A stretch of DNA of 64,000 bases from Selaginella moellendorffii (GCF_000143415.4 NW_003314264.1:450124-514123); one strand, 5' to 3'; shown: positions 27,902 to 40,059, numbered from the stretch's first letter. Notes: generated by a model not told the origin, from the letters alone. A program made the numbers and translations.

Positions 27902-28267
27902 CTAAAAATGGAACCCTTTCTTGTCCTCCTTGTCCTTGTTCTTTGAATCTTCATGATTCATAGACTTCTTTCTGCAGATGTTGATATTGATGTTGATGTT
28001 GTTGTTATTGTTGTTGCTCCTCCTGTGCTTGTGAGACCCATGGACTGGAGGACCTCCATCTTCATGATCATGAACTTCATTTCCATGATCATGATCATCC
28101 ATCTCAGGAGGATGCATTAGAGAACTGGATGATGGCTCCACTGATGAGTCTTGATCAGCAACACCATTGCCCAAAGACAAGAGCTCCCTTCTACCCAAAG
28201 AAGAAGACACTGCTACCTGAAAACTCGCAAAGGCAAAAACTAGGAACAACACCAAAGCAGCCTTCAT
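27902..28267 (-). CDS. small secreted peptide, His/Asp/Asn-rich
   Basis: A single-exon gene of 121 codons. A clear signal peptide (MKAALVLFLVFAFASFQVAV) is followed by SSSLGRRELLSLG, an acidic and histidine-rich part (MDDHDHGNEVHDHEDGG), HGSHKHRRS, an Asn/Ile run (NNNNNNINININI), one Cys (CRKK) and a Lys-rich end. No known peptide-hormone motif (CLE, IDA, RGF) can be recognised. The His/Asp clusters could bind metal, but that is inference. At least three more partial copies occur in the window (about 38983-39069, 41206-41345, 42315-42600), so this is a small local gene family; only this copy has an intact frame. AATAAA follows the stop in the transcript direction, near 27860. Confidence 0.7.
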   Translation of the reverse strand: MKAALVLFLVFAFASFQVAVSSSLGRRELLSLGNGVADQDSSVEPSSSSLMHPPEMDDHDHGNEVHDHEDGGPPVHGSHKHRRSNNNNNNINININICRKKSMNHEDSKNKDKEDKKGFHF

Positions 28268-28438
28268 TTTTGTAGTAGTGATTAATGGAGCTCAATCAAC
28301 TCTTACTGAATAATCGCTAGACCTTCCAGGCCTTATATATTATGTTATACTCCAGCATGCATTGCCAAGTGGTTGAATGCTTCATGCATTCAACCATTGC
28401 TTGATAAAAATCAAAATCTAATATTGTGAACATATAAT

Positions 28439-28522
28439 GTCAGGATGGCCGAGCGGTCTAAGGCGGCAGACTCAAGTTCTGCTCCTCTCACGAGGGCGTG
28501 GGTTCAAATCCCACTTCTGACA
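28439..28522 (+). tRNA. tRNA-Leu (anticodon CAA)
   Basis: 84 nt including the discriminator base. The acceptor arm is GTCAGGA paired with TTCTGAC, followed by A. The A box (TGGCCGAGCGG) and B box (GGTTCAAATCC) are both present. The anticodon stem GCAGA/TCTGC closes the loop CTCAAGT, giving CAA. The long variable arm (CTCCTCTCACGAGGGCG) fits a class II leucine tRNA. No intron and no encoded CCA, as for a nuclear gene. It does not look like the plastid trnL-CAA. Confidence 0.95.
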
Positions 28523-28649
28523 TGAAAATGTACCCTTTATATTTATACATTCACATTCAAGAACAAAAACTATATCACTTTACCTTTACGTTTTGCAGTT
28601 TATCGCGTCAAGTCATTGTTTCTCGACTTTGGCAGCATCATCCGATCCT

Positions 28650-29430
28650 GCTAGAGCATCGTAAGTAAGTAAACTGACAACACACTGCCATGAGAATCCC
28701 TTCTCATATGAAACCAGCATGTCCGCATGCTAACCAAAACACTCGTGAATGTTTCTGTAGCATCTGTAAGAATGCCTGTATAGCCTCTGTGCTGTAGCCT
28801 GTAGAGCAGTACGCTTCCACCATGAAGTTCCTCGAAAACCAGTTTTTCTCCCCGTCCGGGCTCTCTCAAACACTGCCACACTTTCCGTGCATGTCCACGA
28901 GTGCGTTGCCGACGAAAACATCTTGCTCAAGGCCACACTTTTCATGAACTTCTTGCCCCGCTTCCGGAGCCAGGAGAATCGCAGAAACGAAACGCAGCAG
29001 TAGGCGTCAGCCACCATCTTCGTGGACTGCATCGCTTTTAGACTGGAATGGCCGCTGATCATCTTTCTCCAAAGCACTGGACAACTGTGAGCCATCCCGC
29101 CAAACATCATCCAAGCCTGCACACTCGCGATGTATGCATGTGTACAGCGAAGCGTTGACGAGATCGTTGCTCTGGAAGTCATAAGCAGGGACGAGCTCGG
29201 CCAAAAGTCCAACTCTCAGCACAGGTGCTCGGCGATCCCCATCCGGACGAGCTGCTTGTGGATCCACCAGCGCCTTGAGCTGGGTACACAGGCGGACAAA
29301 GTAGACGGAGTAATTCCTCTCCCAGGAAGCATAATCCTGCCTGTACTGCGATTGGCGCCGATCGATGACCCAAAATGCAAGTACTCGGAAGGCGAGACAA
29401 AGAGAAATCCTACCTGGGGTCACGCACGTC
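28650..29430 (-). pseudogene. degenerate PPR-protein remnant
   Basis: In one minus-strand frame the 28.75-28.98 kb part reads APEAGQEVHEKCGLEQDVFV, GNALVDMHGKCGSV, a stop, and then FSRNFMVEAYCSTGYSTEAI. This is the pattern of plant pentatricopeptide repeats (VFVGNALVDMYGKCGS). The 29.0-29.43 kb part is open but switches frame and I cannot identify it. The stop inside the repeat and the frame changes mean it is dead. PPR proteins bind organelle RNA for editing and processing. A related, even shorter piece lies at about 40060-40373. Confidence 0.6.
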
Positions 29431-29619
29431 ACAAACCAGAAGTCCTACTTTTCTTTGTTGTCTTGAAAGTCAATAAAAGATCGCAACAATCTTTTTGGTA
29501 GCAACAACATCATGTAGTGATTTGGAATAAATACTCATCAATGTTTGACTCGATCACTGGAGATATAATAGTTTTAAGCGAGGAATCATCGAAGTTGTCT
29601 TCCATTAGAGATTTGGGGC

Positions 29620-31362
29620 ATGGGCCCGATCGTTGCTTACATTCTTGTGGTGCTTCTCTTCCAGAGCTCGACATCATCAGGTATTACTTTTCCTCCACAA
29701 AAATCTTTCATTTGAATCAACAGATAGTTTTGTTTGATCGATCTCTATGAATCATGCACAGCTATGTTCAGTTTCATACAAGAAGCCACCGATCTCTCGA
29801 GCTCGGATTTGTTTAACTATGACTACATAATCGTGGGTGGTGGAACCGCGGGATCACCCCTTGCCGCGACGCTTTCGAGCAAATACAAAGTTCTCGTGCT
29901 CGAGAGGGGGGGATCACCGTACGGCAATCCAAACATCACCAGGATCGAAAACTTTGGAGCAATTCTATTCGGCGACAGCCCCCAATCGCCACTCCAGGTC
30001 TTCTTCTCCACCGAGGGCGTACGAAACGGGAGAGCTCGAGTTCTTGGAGGAGGATCCAGTGTAAATGCCGGGGTTTATTCTCACGCCGAGCAATCTTTCA
30101 TCACTACTCTGGGTCTCAATCCTTGCCTGGTGAATCAGTCCTACCGCTGGGTTGAGAGTGTCGTGGCTTCCATTCCAGATCAACTTGGGCCTTACCAGAC
30201 AGCGTTCCGGCAATCGCTACTCCAAGCTGGAATCACACCCGACAACAACGCGACGTATGATCACTTGGTTGGAACCAAAACTTCTGGTACCATATTCGAT
30301 CATTCGGGAACTCGAAGGCCAGCTTCAGACCTCTTTGTCTATGCGAATCCAAGAAACATCAAAATTCTCCTCCATGCCACAGTTCTACGAATTCTCTTCT
30401 TGCAAGGTTTGTCTTTGTTTTCGAAAGAAACATTGCTCATATCCCTTCTCTTGAAGGTGTATCGCCAAAAGCGTATGGAGTGGAGTTTAAAGACAAGCTT
30501 GGGCGTATCCGGAAAGCTTTTCTTTCCCCCAAGCGATCCAGCGAGGTAATTCTTTGCGCAGGTGCGATTGCAAGTCCACAGCTCCTAATGCTAAGTGGAA
30601 TCGGACCTGGAAGCCATCTTCAATCCAAAGGCATCAAAGTGATCAAGGATTTCCCAGAGGTCGGGAAACATATGGCAGACAACCCCACAATCTACTTGTT
30701 CGTCCCATCGCCATCTTACGTCGAGGTCTCCACGAGTCTAAGCGTCGGGATCACGTCCTTTGGGAGCTATATCGAGGGTGATAGTGGAGGAACGCTAGCG
30801 CCCAACGCGAGCTTCCTTGTTGAGAAGGTCAATGGCCCAGCTTCCATGGGCGACCTCTACCTGGCCACCATAAATGTGGATGACAATCCAGTTGTAAGTT
30901 TCAACTATTTCCAAGAGCCAAGAGATTTGCAAGTTTGCGTTGCAGGCGTGGATGCAGTGGAGAAAGCATTGCTCTCAAACGCTTACAAACCTTTTCGTTA
31001 TGATAATCAAACTCTCCCCTCCGGAGGAACAGTGATTTCTCCCAACAGGAGTTATTCAAGTATGGGCGCCATCAACAGCACCCTTGCAGATTACTGCAAA
31101 AGAAACGTCGCAACTTTGTATCACTATCACGGTGGCTGCTTGGTAAACAAGGTGGTAGATTCCAACTTCAAGGTGATTGGGGTACACAACTTACGTGTGG
31201 TGGATGCTAGCGTTTTATACATCTCGCCTGGAACCAATCCACAAGCCACTCTGATGATGCTTGGAAGGTATATTTAGTTTTATCTTAAGTTTGATTAATT
31301 TAGTTTTCTGAACTGATAGGTATGTCGGGAAAAGTATCGTCGACAAGATCCCTCCATGCTAA
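29620..31362 (+). CDS. GMC-family FAD oxidoreductase (HOTHEAD / mandelonitrile-lyase-like)
   Basis: Four exons (29620-29680, 29762-30406, 30457-31267, 31320-31362) splice in frame to 519 aa. A signal peptide (MGPIVAYILVVLLFQSST) predicts secretion. The FAD-binding motif is YDYIIVGGGTAGSPLAATLS. The GMC signatures are RARVLGGGSSVNAGVYSHA and GAIASPQLLMLSGIG. The C-terminal catalytic region has YHYHGGCLVNKVVD (His) and ISPGTNPQATLMMLGRY (Asn), the His-Asn pair of the HOTHEAD/mandelonitrile-lyase branch. HOTHEAD is linked to cuticle long-chain fatty acid oxidation; the substrate here is unknown. A TATA-like gatataata sits at about 29561. The copy is slightly shorter than typical family members (about 550-590 aa). 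Two decayed partial copies occur at 40490-40700 and 59145-60240. Confidence 0.92.
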
Positions 31363-34300
31363 GAATAATTTCATCTAAACCATACATACATAAATTGCAA
31401 AAGTGTAAAAGAATCAAATAGTATTATCTCTAGTGAAAATGCACTAGCAAGTACGTCCCTCAGCCATGAGCTGTTGGAGACTGCGTTCTGGCTGGGCAAC
31501 AAGAAACTTCTGCGGTTTGTGGAATTGGAAATGAAAAGCGATGAACCATTGGAGAGATGGATCAGGAGATATGGCCTTGCGTGGCCGCTGGAACCGCCAA
31601 GACATGGACCTTGCTTTGGTAATGTAATAAAGGATATCAACAGTGATATTTTTAAAATTTATGATATGATTTTATAGTTCTTGATTCTTGTCATTGTTGT
31701 GCATACATACTAAAAAAGTAGAAGACTTAAGAAATATGAGTTTACTTGGAGCTAACAGATTGCCCATGTCAGATTTTTTTTATGAACAAAGAACTTATTT
31801 ACTGCTTTACTTTTATACTCAGGGAAAACTCCTTATAACCATATAAGCCAAGTGATCAACAAATTTTTTTAATTTTAGCAAGTATATGCCACTGTTAATA
31901 CTGGAAAAAACCTCTAATTCTTATATAGCAAATTTAGCTATCAAACTCTAGATTTGATCATGGGGAATGACAGTTTAGGCTAACATTGTTTTCAGAGGGC
32001 AACCAATTACAATTCTTAGTTGCTACCCATGGCAGTACATTTTAAGAATATAACATTAACATAAGTGCATATACCATCTACCTTAATTGTATACTCCTAC
32101 AACTCAAATAAATATAAAATAAGAATTTATATAAAAAATTTACAAAATTCAAGATTATAACATGTTAAAACTTAGACTTATAGTTTGTAAGAAAAAAAAT
32201 CTCTTTCTAATGTATTTAAGACAAAAATCCCAAGAATCCACATTTTAAACAGATAAAGAAAGTATATTATTATATGAAGCTATTTTTATTTAATATTAAA
32301 TTTAAAAATATAATTATAAAATATAATCATAATTGTTATAATATATTGAGAATTATAAAAATTTAAATTATATTAAATAAACTTAAAGCCTTGCACAAAC
32401 TATCACCAGGATTCTCTCAATCAATTTGGTTTAAATAAAAAGGGACTATTTTTGTCTTCTTCAAGGATCCGCATAAATCAAAAGCAAATGTAAATATTAC
32501 ATGACTACTTTGCTGTCGTACTACTTTACAAGGATACCTTTCGTCGTTAGAATGGCCAAGCATAAGCTGTCCGTGTTCGCCCCATACCCAAGTATAACTG
32601 CTTCTCTACAAGCAATTCCATCGCTTGACTCCTACAGTGTTTCGATTTGTGGCAGCAAATGGATAGCGCAGCTTTGAGCGCAGTTTTCTTTAACCAACTT
32701 AGCATATACCTTATTCTCTCCAACGTACAAATAAAGGCAGCTGATTACCAGTGCTAAGAATTGGGAGAGAAATCTGGTGAGAGTTTGTATTAATGAGGAA
32801 GCATTTAGCTCCAACTTCTTCAACTCTATACCCATGCTCCATAATAAGTGTGACAAAGCTGGGGCTGAAGGAATCAATAGGTGTTCTTGGCATTTTGTGG
32901 AAGGTCTTGTTACCACCACTCTAAATTGGAGATTTCTCCTAATGTGTGATTTTATTCAAGTTTACAAAGAGGTCAGAAAATTTTGTTTGATTTCTCTTGT
33001 ATGGAGATGGTATTCCAAAGTAAAAATTCACAAAATTTGGGAAGCATGGAACCACACCTCATCTGTCATGGAGCCTTCAACCTGTGAACTCAATTTTCTG
33101 TCCCTTTCCAATGCTATCAAAGTTGCTTGCCACACCCTGGTTCTCGCGGATAAATTTTCTTTCTTCTCGCTTGTGTCGTTTGCATCCAAATCGTGAGTAT
33201 GTATCTATTTGTTTATTCCGTATCTTCGAACAATGAGAGATACAGGCAAAGGTGATGGCTGAGTTGTCAAGCTTTTGGACTAGCCAAGCGCAGCCAGCTC
33301 GGCAGCCCTTCATCCGAAGAGCTCGACAAAGTGGCTTTTCTACAAGCAATTCCATCGCTCATCTCCTATGGTCAGCAAATGGAGACCACAGCTAACCAGT
33401 GGTGAGTCTTCAAAGAAATTTCCTTTTCTCCAGGAAATCAATTCCATCTTCTGGCAGGCATTGGCCAGCTCGGGAAAAGCATCAAACGGACGCTTACATA
33501 CTGTTTCTCGCAAGTGAAGAGCTTAACTTCCGCGAAGTTTCTCTCGGCTGGAACCATGGTCTTATCTCAAGCGGTTTTTGAAATCAGTGTCCTGCAGAGA
33601 ATGGGGAAGGGCATGGTCAGCTTGTATCCTCTTAATGTTTTATTTCTTTCTATGTTTCAAAACAGGAATATAATCTGTGACAAATGTTGCGAGCGGTCGA
33701 ACATGACATTTTACAGAGTACACGTGTTGGAAAACCACAGCACAGAGCCTGGTCCTTTTTATTCATGCTAAATCTCCGGTGTTTTCAGCTGCTGGGGACG
33801 AAAGGCTGCCGAGCTGACCGCGCTTCGCTAGTCGAAAAGCTTTGACAACTCGGCCATCTCCTTTTCCTGTATCCCTCATTGCTAGAATAGAAAAGAGAAA
33901 GAAATAGATTCACTCACGACTTGGATGCAAAGCACGCAAGGAAGCAAGAAGGAACATTTTACCGGAGAGAACCAGTGTGTGGATTCCACATTGGAAAGAA
34001 CCAGAACTTTACAGGGAGTTCTTCGACTTACAAAGTCTCAATCTCCAAAGGTGAAAAGCTCCCCGGATTCTTGGAGGGAAAAGAAAAGAAGAAGAAAGTC
34101 ACAAAAAAGAAGAGAATTGATCTATCTTACCAGTGATAAATGCGGTGTGGTTCCCCAGCAGATACTTCGCAAAACTTTGTGACCTCTAAAAAATTCTATT
34201 ACTCTTGGAACAACAGCAGCAGCAGCAGCATCCTCAGAATTAGGTTATTTAGTCTGAATAAGAAAATTTGAATGAATTTATCTTATACAATCAGATAAAT

Positions 34301-34364
34301 GCTTCAATATTCTGGATATATTAATTATTTGAACGTTTGCATAAACGAAGATCACTCTCACTCG
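31363..34364. other. AT-rich intergenic region with weak gene remnants
   Basis: About 3 kb. 31440-31680 has a short open stretch (HELLETAFWLGNKKLLRFVE, then PLERWIRRYGLAWPLEPPRH) that looks coding but is unassigned. 31680-32460 is extremely AT-rich with nothing visible. 32550-33800 holds scattered open pieces, including a stretch repeated at about 32604-32624 and 33339-33360 (TCTACAAGCAATTCCATCGC), giving SLQAIPSL in one copy and FLQAIPSLISYG in the other. This suggests remains of a duplicated gene of unknown type. No intact gene can be supported. Confidence 0.45.
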
Positions 34365-36673
34365 CTACGTTTTGAAAGCGCACATCTCAAACTCCAAAAT
34401 CAAAATGGAACTATCGTGGCCCCAAGGTGGAAATCTGCGGGGATTCATTGGAAGCTCCCGAGGAGATCCTGGTGGAGTCATTGCGTAGGAGAGTGAAGAC
34501 GATCGGTCCAAGTTCTCTGGAACGTGAGCGTTTGAGTACCCTGCCAGCATCGGGACGACGTGAGGCATTGACGGCCGCGCCTGAGGCAAGTCTTGAGTAC
34601 ACATGAGCGCCAGTGTCACCAGCTGCAGCGCCTGGCTGTTGGAAACTTCGTTCTCCAGTTTCGGTTCCACAAAGTCGCGAAATACCCCTCCTGTGTCAGC
34701 CTGAAGCTGCCATGCCTGGAAAACAATTCCGCGAGCCTTACAAATCTTAAATACAAACACTAATTTTTTCAAGTACCTCGTCCACCAGCGATCTGTCTCG
34801 GTTTCTTTTGCCACTCACGGTTTCCAGAATGACGATTCCATAGCTGTAAACATCGATCTTGTCACTCAGCTGACCATTGAGTGCGTACTCTGGCGTCATG
34901 TAGCCACTGCAAGATCATCGAAAGCATGTTGTAAAACATCAAGTACTATGGAACTTACTATGTTCCTGCAGCTTTGGTGGTTAGAACCTCCAGCTGATGG
35001 GACGATTCGAACAGCCTTGCCAATCCAAAGTCGGCTATCTTGGCCTCGTAGAACTCATCCAGGAGAATGTTGCTCGGTTTGATGTCCCTGTGTACTATTC
35101 GTATTTGTGAGTCTTCGTGGAGATATGCTAAACCACGAGCAGTTCCCAAGAGAATGTTATGGCGAGTTTCCCAGGACAGGGGCTTCTCTACAGCGCCTGA
35201 GACACGGCCAGCCAGCTTCAATACAATCTTTAGAAGTATAAAGAGATCAAACGTACCGAACAAAGCGTTTTCCAAACTGTTGTTCTTGAGGAACTCATAG
35301 ACAAGAAGCCTTTCTGTGCCTTCCATAGAACATCCCAGCAGCTTTACCAAGTTCCGATGCTGCACGCTGCTGATCGCCTTGACTTCGTTCAGAAACTGAA
35401 GCTCACCGTGCTTGGAGGTGACGGTGAGCTTTTTGATCGCCACTTCGGATCCATCTGGAAGATATCCCTGTTCAGGAAGAAATCCACGAGTTTCAATTCT
35501 GAAAGAACAATAAAAACTCAAGTCTACCTTGTAAACAGCACCAAAGCCACCTTCACCGAGCTTGTGGCTTTCGTCGAAGTTCGCAGTGGATGATTTCAGC
35601 ATCCGATATGGGACCGTAACTGGTCCCCCGATGCAAGGTACATTGTAAGTCATTGGCTATCGCAGAAATGAAAATTCGTAAGTGCTTCCAAGTAAGCTGG
35701 CTTCAAATGAATTTACCAATTTTTCGCCACCACCAATTCATAGCAAGAACTATACCAACACCTAGCAGCACTGCGGCGATTACTCCCACGATTATGCCTA
35801 CATTTCTTGCTTTGTTGCTACCTTCAGAAAGACAACAAGGTTTAAAAATATAACAAACAATAAGAATGAAAAACAATCACCTCCGCCGGAAGTGGAAACC
35901 GCGGTACTGCTGCTTGCGTTGACGGGAACTCCACCAAAAAACTTGAAACTCTCGTACTGCATATTGCATTCAGCCAGGTAGCAACTTCCTCCATCTCTGC
36001 CATTGCAAGTACTGGACAATGAGCTTCTGGCTTTCTCCAAGCAGGTCGTGCAGTCAGAAGTGCTCAGATCACGAACACATTGTCCCAGAACGTACGCGCT
36101 GTTGTCGGGAGAAGTTCCAGCAACAGCTATCATGAAGCCACCAACACTACCTGGAATACGGTCTCTCAGAAACGCAAAACCGGTGTCTGTGTTCGAACGG
36201 TACTGGCTGGAGTTACTGATGCCGGACGAGCAGTTCACCAAAGCCGAGTCGATTCCAGAGTAATTCGAAAAGAAGTAGTGATCTTCGTAGCGTAGAAAAC
36301 ACGTCTCTTCCTTGCACCGTCCCCCCTTTGTAGAATTTCTGACGCAGGATCCATTGAGAGACTTGATGGCCGTCGAAGCGCAGGCATTGCAGTCGTTGGA
36401 GGAGATGTCTCCACGGCATTGTAGGAGGCCAAACACTGTGTCAACTGTAGAGCCATTTTTGTTGCTGTTTATGATCACCGTCTTGTAATCCGTGGTGTTT
36501 GCCAGAGAACCAAAAGCCTGGATGATATTCCTGCGATACTGCTGGCTAGTAAACGTGTAGAGATCTGAGCATCGTGTGGAATTCTTTGATGTCAGCAGCT
36601 GGCCGCTAGCAATTCTGTACGTTGGAATAAAGAGGAGGATGCACAGCTTCCCAATAACCAAGAGCCTAGCCAT
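34365..36673 (-). CDS. CRK: cysteine-rich (DUF26) receptor-like kinase
   Basis: Exon 1 (35881-36673) encodes a signal peptide ([17 protein letters not shown]) and two DUF26/gnk2 domains, each with C-x8-C-x2-[14 protein letters not shown] and [13 protein letters not shown]. Exon 2 (35717-35821) carries the membrane helix ([20 protein letters not shown]). Exon 3 starts at 35619 ([17 protein letters not shown]), the splice that keeps the frame. The kinase domain has [10 protein letters not shown], the Lys in [25 protein letters not shown] and the activation segment ending in [11 protein letters not shown] Arg, Asp and DFG are all intact, so it should be active. The C-terminus continues to FEMCAFKT. 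CRKs sit in the plasma membrane and act in stress, redox and immune signalling. The gene stands alone in AT-rich DNA. Confidence 0.93.
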
Positions 36674-36959
36674 TGCATTGCTCGAGCTCCGCTTCTCATT
36701 TCATTGCCGTGTCAAAAGACTTACTTGAACCAATGCTGAAGAAGTCCACAGAACATAGTTGGCTCCATTATGAAATCTGGATTGTAATGGCAAGAATCAT
36801 GAACCATGTGGTCCTCAGATAGCGTCAGGAAATCGAACTCGCTCCAGAAAATAGCTTTTTCTTTGAAATCGAAGTGGTTCGTTTCCCCATCAAAACAGCT
36901 CCAAAGCTCTAACCGGTTTCGGGCAAGAAGTACTGTTTTTCTTGTTAAGTTTTAAAAAA
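36674..36959 (-). promoter_or_regulatory. receptor-kinase promoter region
   Basis: About 290 bp between the CRK start codon and the first recognisable part of the methyltransferase remnant. No distinctive element seen. Confidence 0.3.
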
Positions 36960-37949
36960 AAAAAAAACGGAAGGAAAGGATACCGCCTAGCGGGGACTTC
37001 CGCGACTGCTGGCCTTGTAACTAATAGCAACGCGTCTGTGAGGAACATCGTTGTGATCCTGCATAGCGTGCATAATTTGAAGCAAAAGATAAAAGCAATT
37101 TTGCCTAATGGATTGTGATGGTTTAAGTAACCTATCTGCAGCTTTACAAAGGTAGAAAATACAGTCGAAAAAAAAAAAATGCAGACGTTGAGCCAGTACC
37201 ACAAGCTGACAGGAAAAAGTTCTTTCTCTACAAATTGATGAAGCTTCGATTTGTTATCCACAAGCCTATCAGAGCACCAATTGTTGCAAGGGAAGATAAA
37301 GTTGGATAACTGAAAAAAAAGGGACGAAGTTAGTGAAAGCGAAGAATGTAAATTAGCACACTGATCTTCGGTGGACGCTCTTGTTTTCCCAGGGAGGATC
37401 AATCACGATAGGATTGTAACCCGTTAAATACGAAGCTCAAACTTTTGCGAAAAAATACATATTAACAGACTAGCCGATGAATTTTAGAGAAATGGGCTCA
37501 CCATGAGAAACTGACTTTTTCGGGAGCCAGCGCTTGAAGCGACTTCCTCCGCGGAGGAGCTAGATTTTTAAAGAGCGGGACACATTTCCTGGACTCGAAA
37601 GTTTGGAAAGTTGTTAGAAGGAAGCAATAAAAACATTAGTCCGAATCTGTTCCCACCTTTTGAGGAAAGCGTGATATCGTAGAGTGGAGCTTGAAATGTC
37701 CCCCAGTTTTACATTGCTTGTTTTGAGTTTTACTATCTCCTTGAGCTTCTCTTGCGCAGCTTCATTGGACATAAATGCCTTGTGAGACTCTAGCAGAATC
37801 TCTCCTGCCTCCTGATGAGAAACACGAACAGAAAAGTGATGAGAAAAGTCGATGTAAACGAAAAATGCTCCAAGAACAAACACAAATGAGAAAGACAAAA
37901 CTAGTACCTGTTGGCGTTGCTGAGCTAGTAGCTCCTTCATTGAAAACAT
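36960..37949 (-). pseudogene. METTL4-type MT-A70 adenine methyltransferase remnant
   Basis: The minus strand near 37,370-37,420 reads GYNPIVIDPPWENKSVHRRS. DPPW is the catalytic signature of MT-A70 family adenine N6-methyltransferases, and the context DPPWENKS matches the METTL4 branch. Further on, LWITNRS in one frame continues as KLHQFVEKELFPVSLWYW in another, recalling the METTL4 segment TNRQKHxxFxxEELxP. A piece near 37,010-37,040 (TRPAVAEVPARRYPF) may be the distal part. Upstream, MFSMKELLAQQRQQEAG (start 37949) and KCVPLFKNLAPPRRKS could be its N-terminal exons. The frame break and missing core show decay. Active homologues put N6-methyladenine on snRNA or DNA. Confidence 0.6.
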
Positions 37950-38750
37950 ACGTCAATGCACTGCTCACGCTCATAAACCCTACATATACTCCATATCCAC
38001 GGTGAAAACATTGTCCCTTTTGACGATAATTTATATAAATCTAACATGAGGAGCGTTTTGCAAGGAACTAGAGGTGAATTTCAGCAACTTTTCTTTCGGT
38101 TGAAATGAACTAGGTATAAAGCATTAAGTGAAGGAATTAAAATATTAAAATTCTTTTTTATATATTAATATCACATCTTTCCATGGGATTCAAATTTTAA
38201 ACCTTTATTTATTACCCAGATTAAGTCTTGGATTAAGTTCTCCAGCCCTTTGCGATACAGGATCAATATTAGTTGCTATAACGTTGTAGTAGCCAATACT
38301 GATTCTGTTTTGCAAATTAAGGCAAGACACGTAGTTGGTAATGTGGCAGGGGAACCAGGTTGTTAGAAGGGGGATCAGCTGGCACAAAAAACTCAAACTT
38401 GCTAAATTTTTTAAAAAGGGTGCACTTTCTTTCCTTTTATACTTCAATAAACCTTTTTTTTAATTTGTTGCTTATAAATTATTGTAAATCCAAAAACTAG
38501 TGATATTAATGTGTTACATAAAGGATTGGTGTTTGAGATTATTCGCCCCAACCAGGATAGGCCAGAGATTTATAGTGCTTCCTTGAGGGAAAAAAAAAAA
38601 ATCTCACCAGGAGCTTTTTCTTTGTTATCCAGCTCCAGGCAAACTACAAAACAGCACAATGGTTGGCATGATGCATTGCATCAGTTTTAGCACCAAATTT
38701 ACCCTTACTAACCACCTGGGCAAGTACTAATTTTAAAATAACACAACTTT
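37950..38750. other. AT-rich intergenic region
   Basis: About 800 bp. A TATA-like stretch (atttatataaatta, reverse strand) near 38025-38045 lies upstream of the methyltransferase remnant. The rest shows no gene. Confidence 0.4.
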
Positions 38751-38982
38751 TGGCGTTTCAGATCTTTTAAATCGTCTTCCCGAGAAGATCTGCTCAAGAC
38801 GCTGCAGCTTTGGCGGTGAGAAATGCGACAGGACACATCTGGTGCCCGGCCAAAGCGACCGCTCGATTTGCCTCCATTCTCCGGCGCTGCTTCTCCATGC
38901 TCTACCAGGGCTTGAGGTGACCGTTCAAAACTTTATTCCAGTTTGTTAATTTGTGCTCCTTAAAATCGTGAAGATTTCGTGT

Positions 38983-39069
38983 GCAAGAGCTCCCGTCTAC
39001 CCAAAGAAGAAGAAGCTATCTGGAGAGTGGCAAAGGCCAACACCAGAAACAACACCAAAGCAGCCTTCA
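38983..39069 (-). pseudogene. 5' part of a secreted-peptide gene copy
   Basis: The minus strand starts with ATG at 39069 and reads MKAALVLFLVLAFATLQIAS, then SSLGRRELL, nearly identical to the intact gene at 27902-28267. The match then stops and unrelated sequence follows. The promoter region and the tRNA downstream of it on the plus strand are also shared with the first copy. Confidence 0.8.
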
Positions 39070-39241
39070 TTATTGCAGTAGAGGTTAATGGAACTTGATC
39101 AATTCTTGCTGAATAATTGCTAAACCTTTCAGGCCTTATATATTATGTTATTCTCCAGCATGCATTGCCAAGTGGTTGAATGCTTCATGCATTCAACCAT
39201 TGCTCGATAAAAATCAAAATCTAAGATTATGAACATATATT

Positions 39242-39325
39242 GTCAGGATGGCCGAGCGGTCTAAGGCGGCAGACTCAAGTTCTGCTCCTCTCACGAGGGC
39301 GTGGGTTCAAATCCCACTTCTGACA
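39242..39325 (+). tRNA. tRNA-Leu (anticodon CAA), second copy
   Basis: Identical over its 84 nt to the tRNA at 28439-28522 as far as I can compare by eye: same A box, CAA anticodon, long variable arm and B box. It lies inside the segmental duplicate. It appears functional while its neighbours have decayed. Confidence 0.95.
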
Positions 39326-39329
39326 TGTA

Positions 39330-39959
39330 TAAGTAGTTTTGAAAGGCTATCTAAGAGAAGGCAGTTCTTGTGTAAGTTCGTCAGAAGAAAATATAAAGGC
39401 CAGTATCTATGAAAAGCTCAGCAGCCGTGAAGAAGATTGGGAGTTCTTCCAAATGATCAGGGCCAAAAACATGCTCTTGGGTGGTGATGCTGTTGACTTA
39501 TGCTCAAATGTTAAAATTGAAGTAGACCTTTGACAACTTGTAAGCCTGATCGCACAGCTTATTCTGGGCATCTGGCTCAGCGTATGTCAAACGCTGTAAG
39601 GGAAGAGCTAGAAATTGACTGTGCTCTTCCAACATTCGGTGGTCTATAGTATAGTGCATTCTGTGGGTTGGAGTCCTCGTATGATCCAAATTGAAGAAGT
39701 CCGGCGGTGACAAAGCCTTCCCTCTCTATAGAGATTGAAAATAGATGCATTTTCAGCTGGAGAGTTACCAAAAACTATAAAGCAGTTGATGAGAGAGAGG
39801 TGCGACATGGTCATATACTGTAAACATCTTCTCCTGATGAAAAGTATACATTGTGTCGTGAAACTTTCTGGAGCGGTTTCCGTCTGGCAGCTTCTCCTTG
39901 GCTTCTTTCAGGGCTTCTTTCAAGCAGCCAGATCGTCCCAGAAGACAGGTTCTTCAGCT
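39330..39959. other. unassigned DNA inside the duplicate
   Basis: About 630 bp with no counterpart in the first copy of the block. A minus-strand frame at 39504-39713 (MLEEHSQFLALPLQRLTYAE, then DAQNKLCDQAYKL) looks coding-like but is unassigned. It may be an exon of an inserted gene piece. Confidence 0.35.
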
Positions 39960-40059
39960 ATTGGAATCGCAATCCCTTCTCGTATCCCAAACTGTAATGA
40001 ATGTTTTGGCGTTTGGCTTCACTTATATTCTTATATAGCTAACGCTGTAGAGCAGAGCT

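Noticed and set aside
28439-28522. tRNA as plastid DNA inserted in the nucleus
   Set aside because: The acceptor arm (GTCAGGA) and body match a nuclear-type leucine tRNA, not the plastid trnL-CAA, and neighbouring DNA is nuclear.
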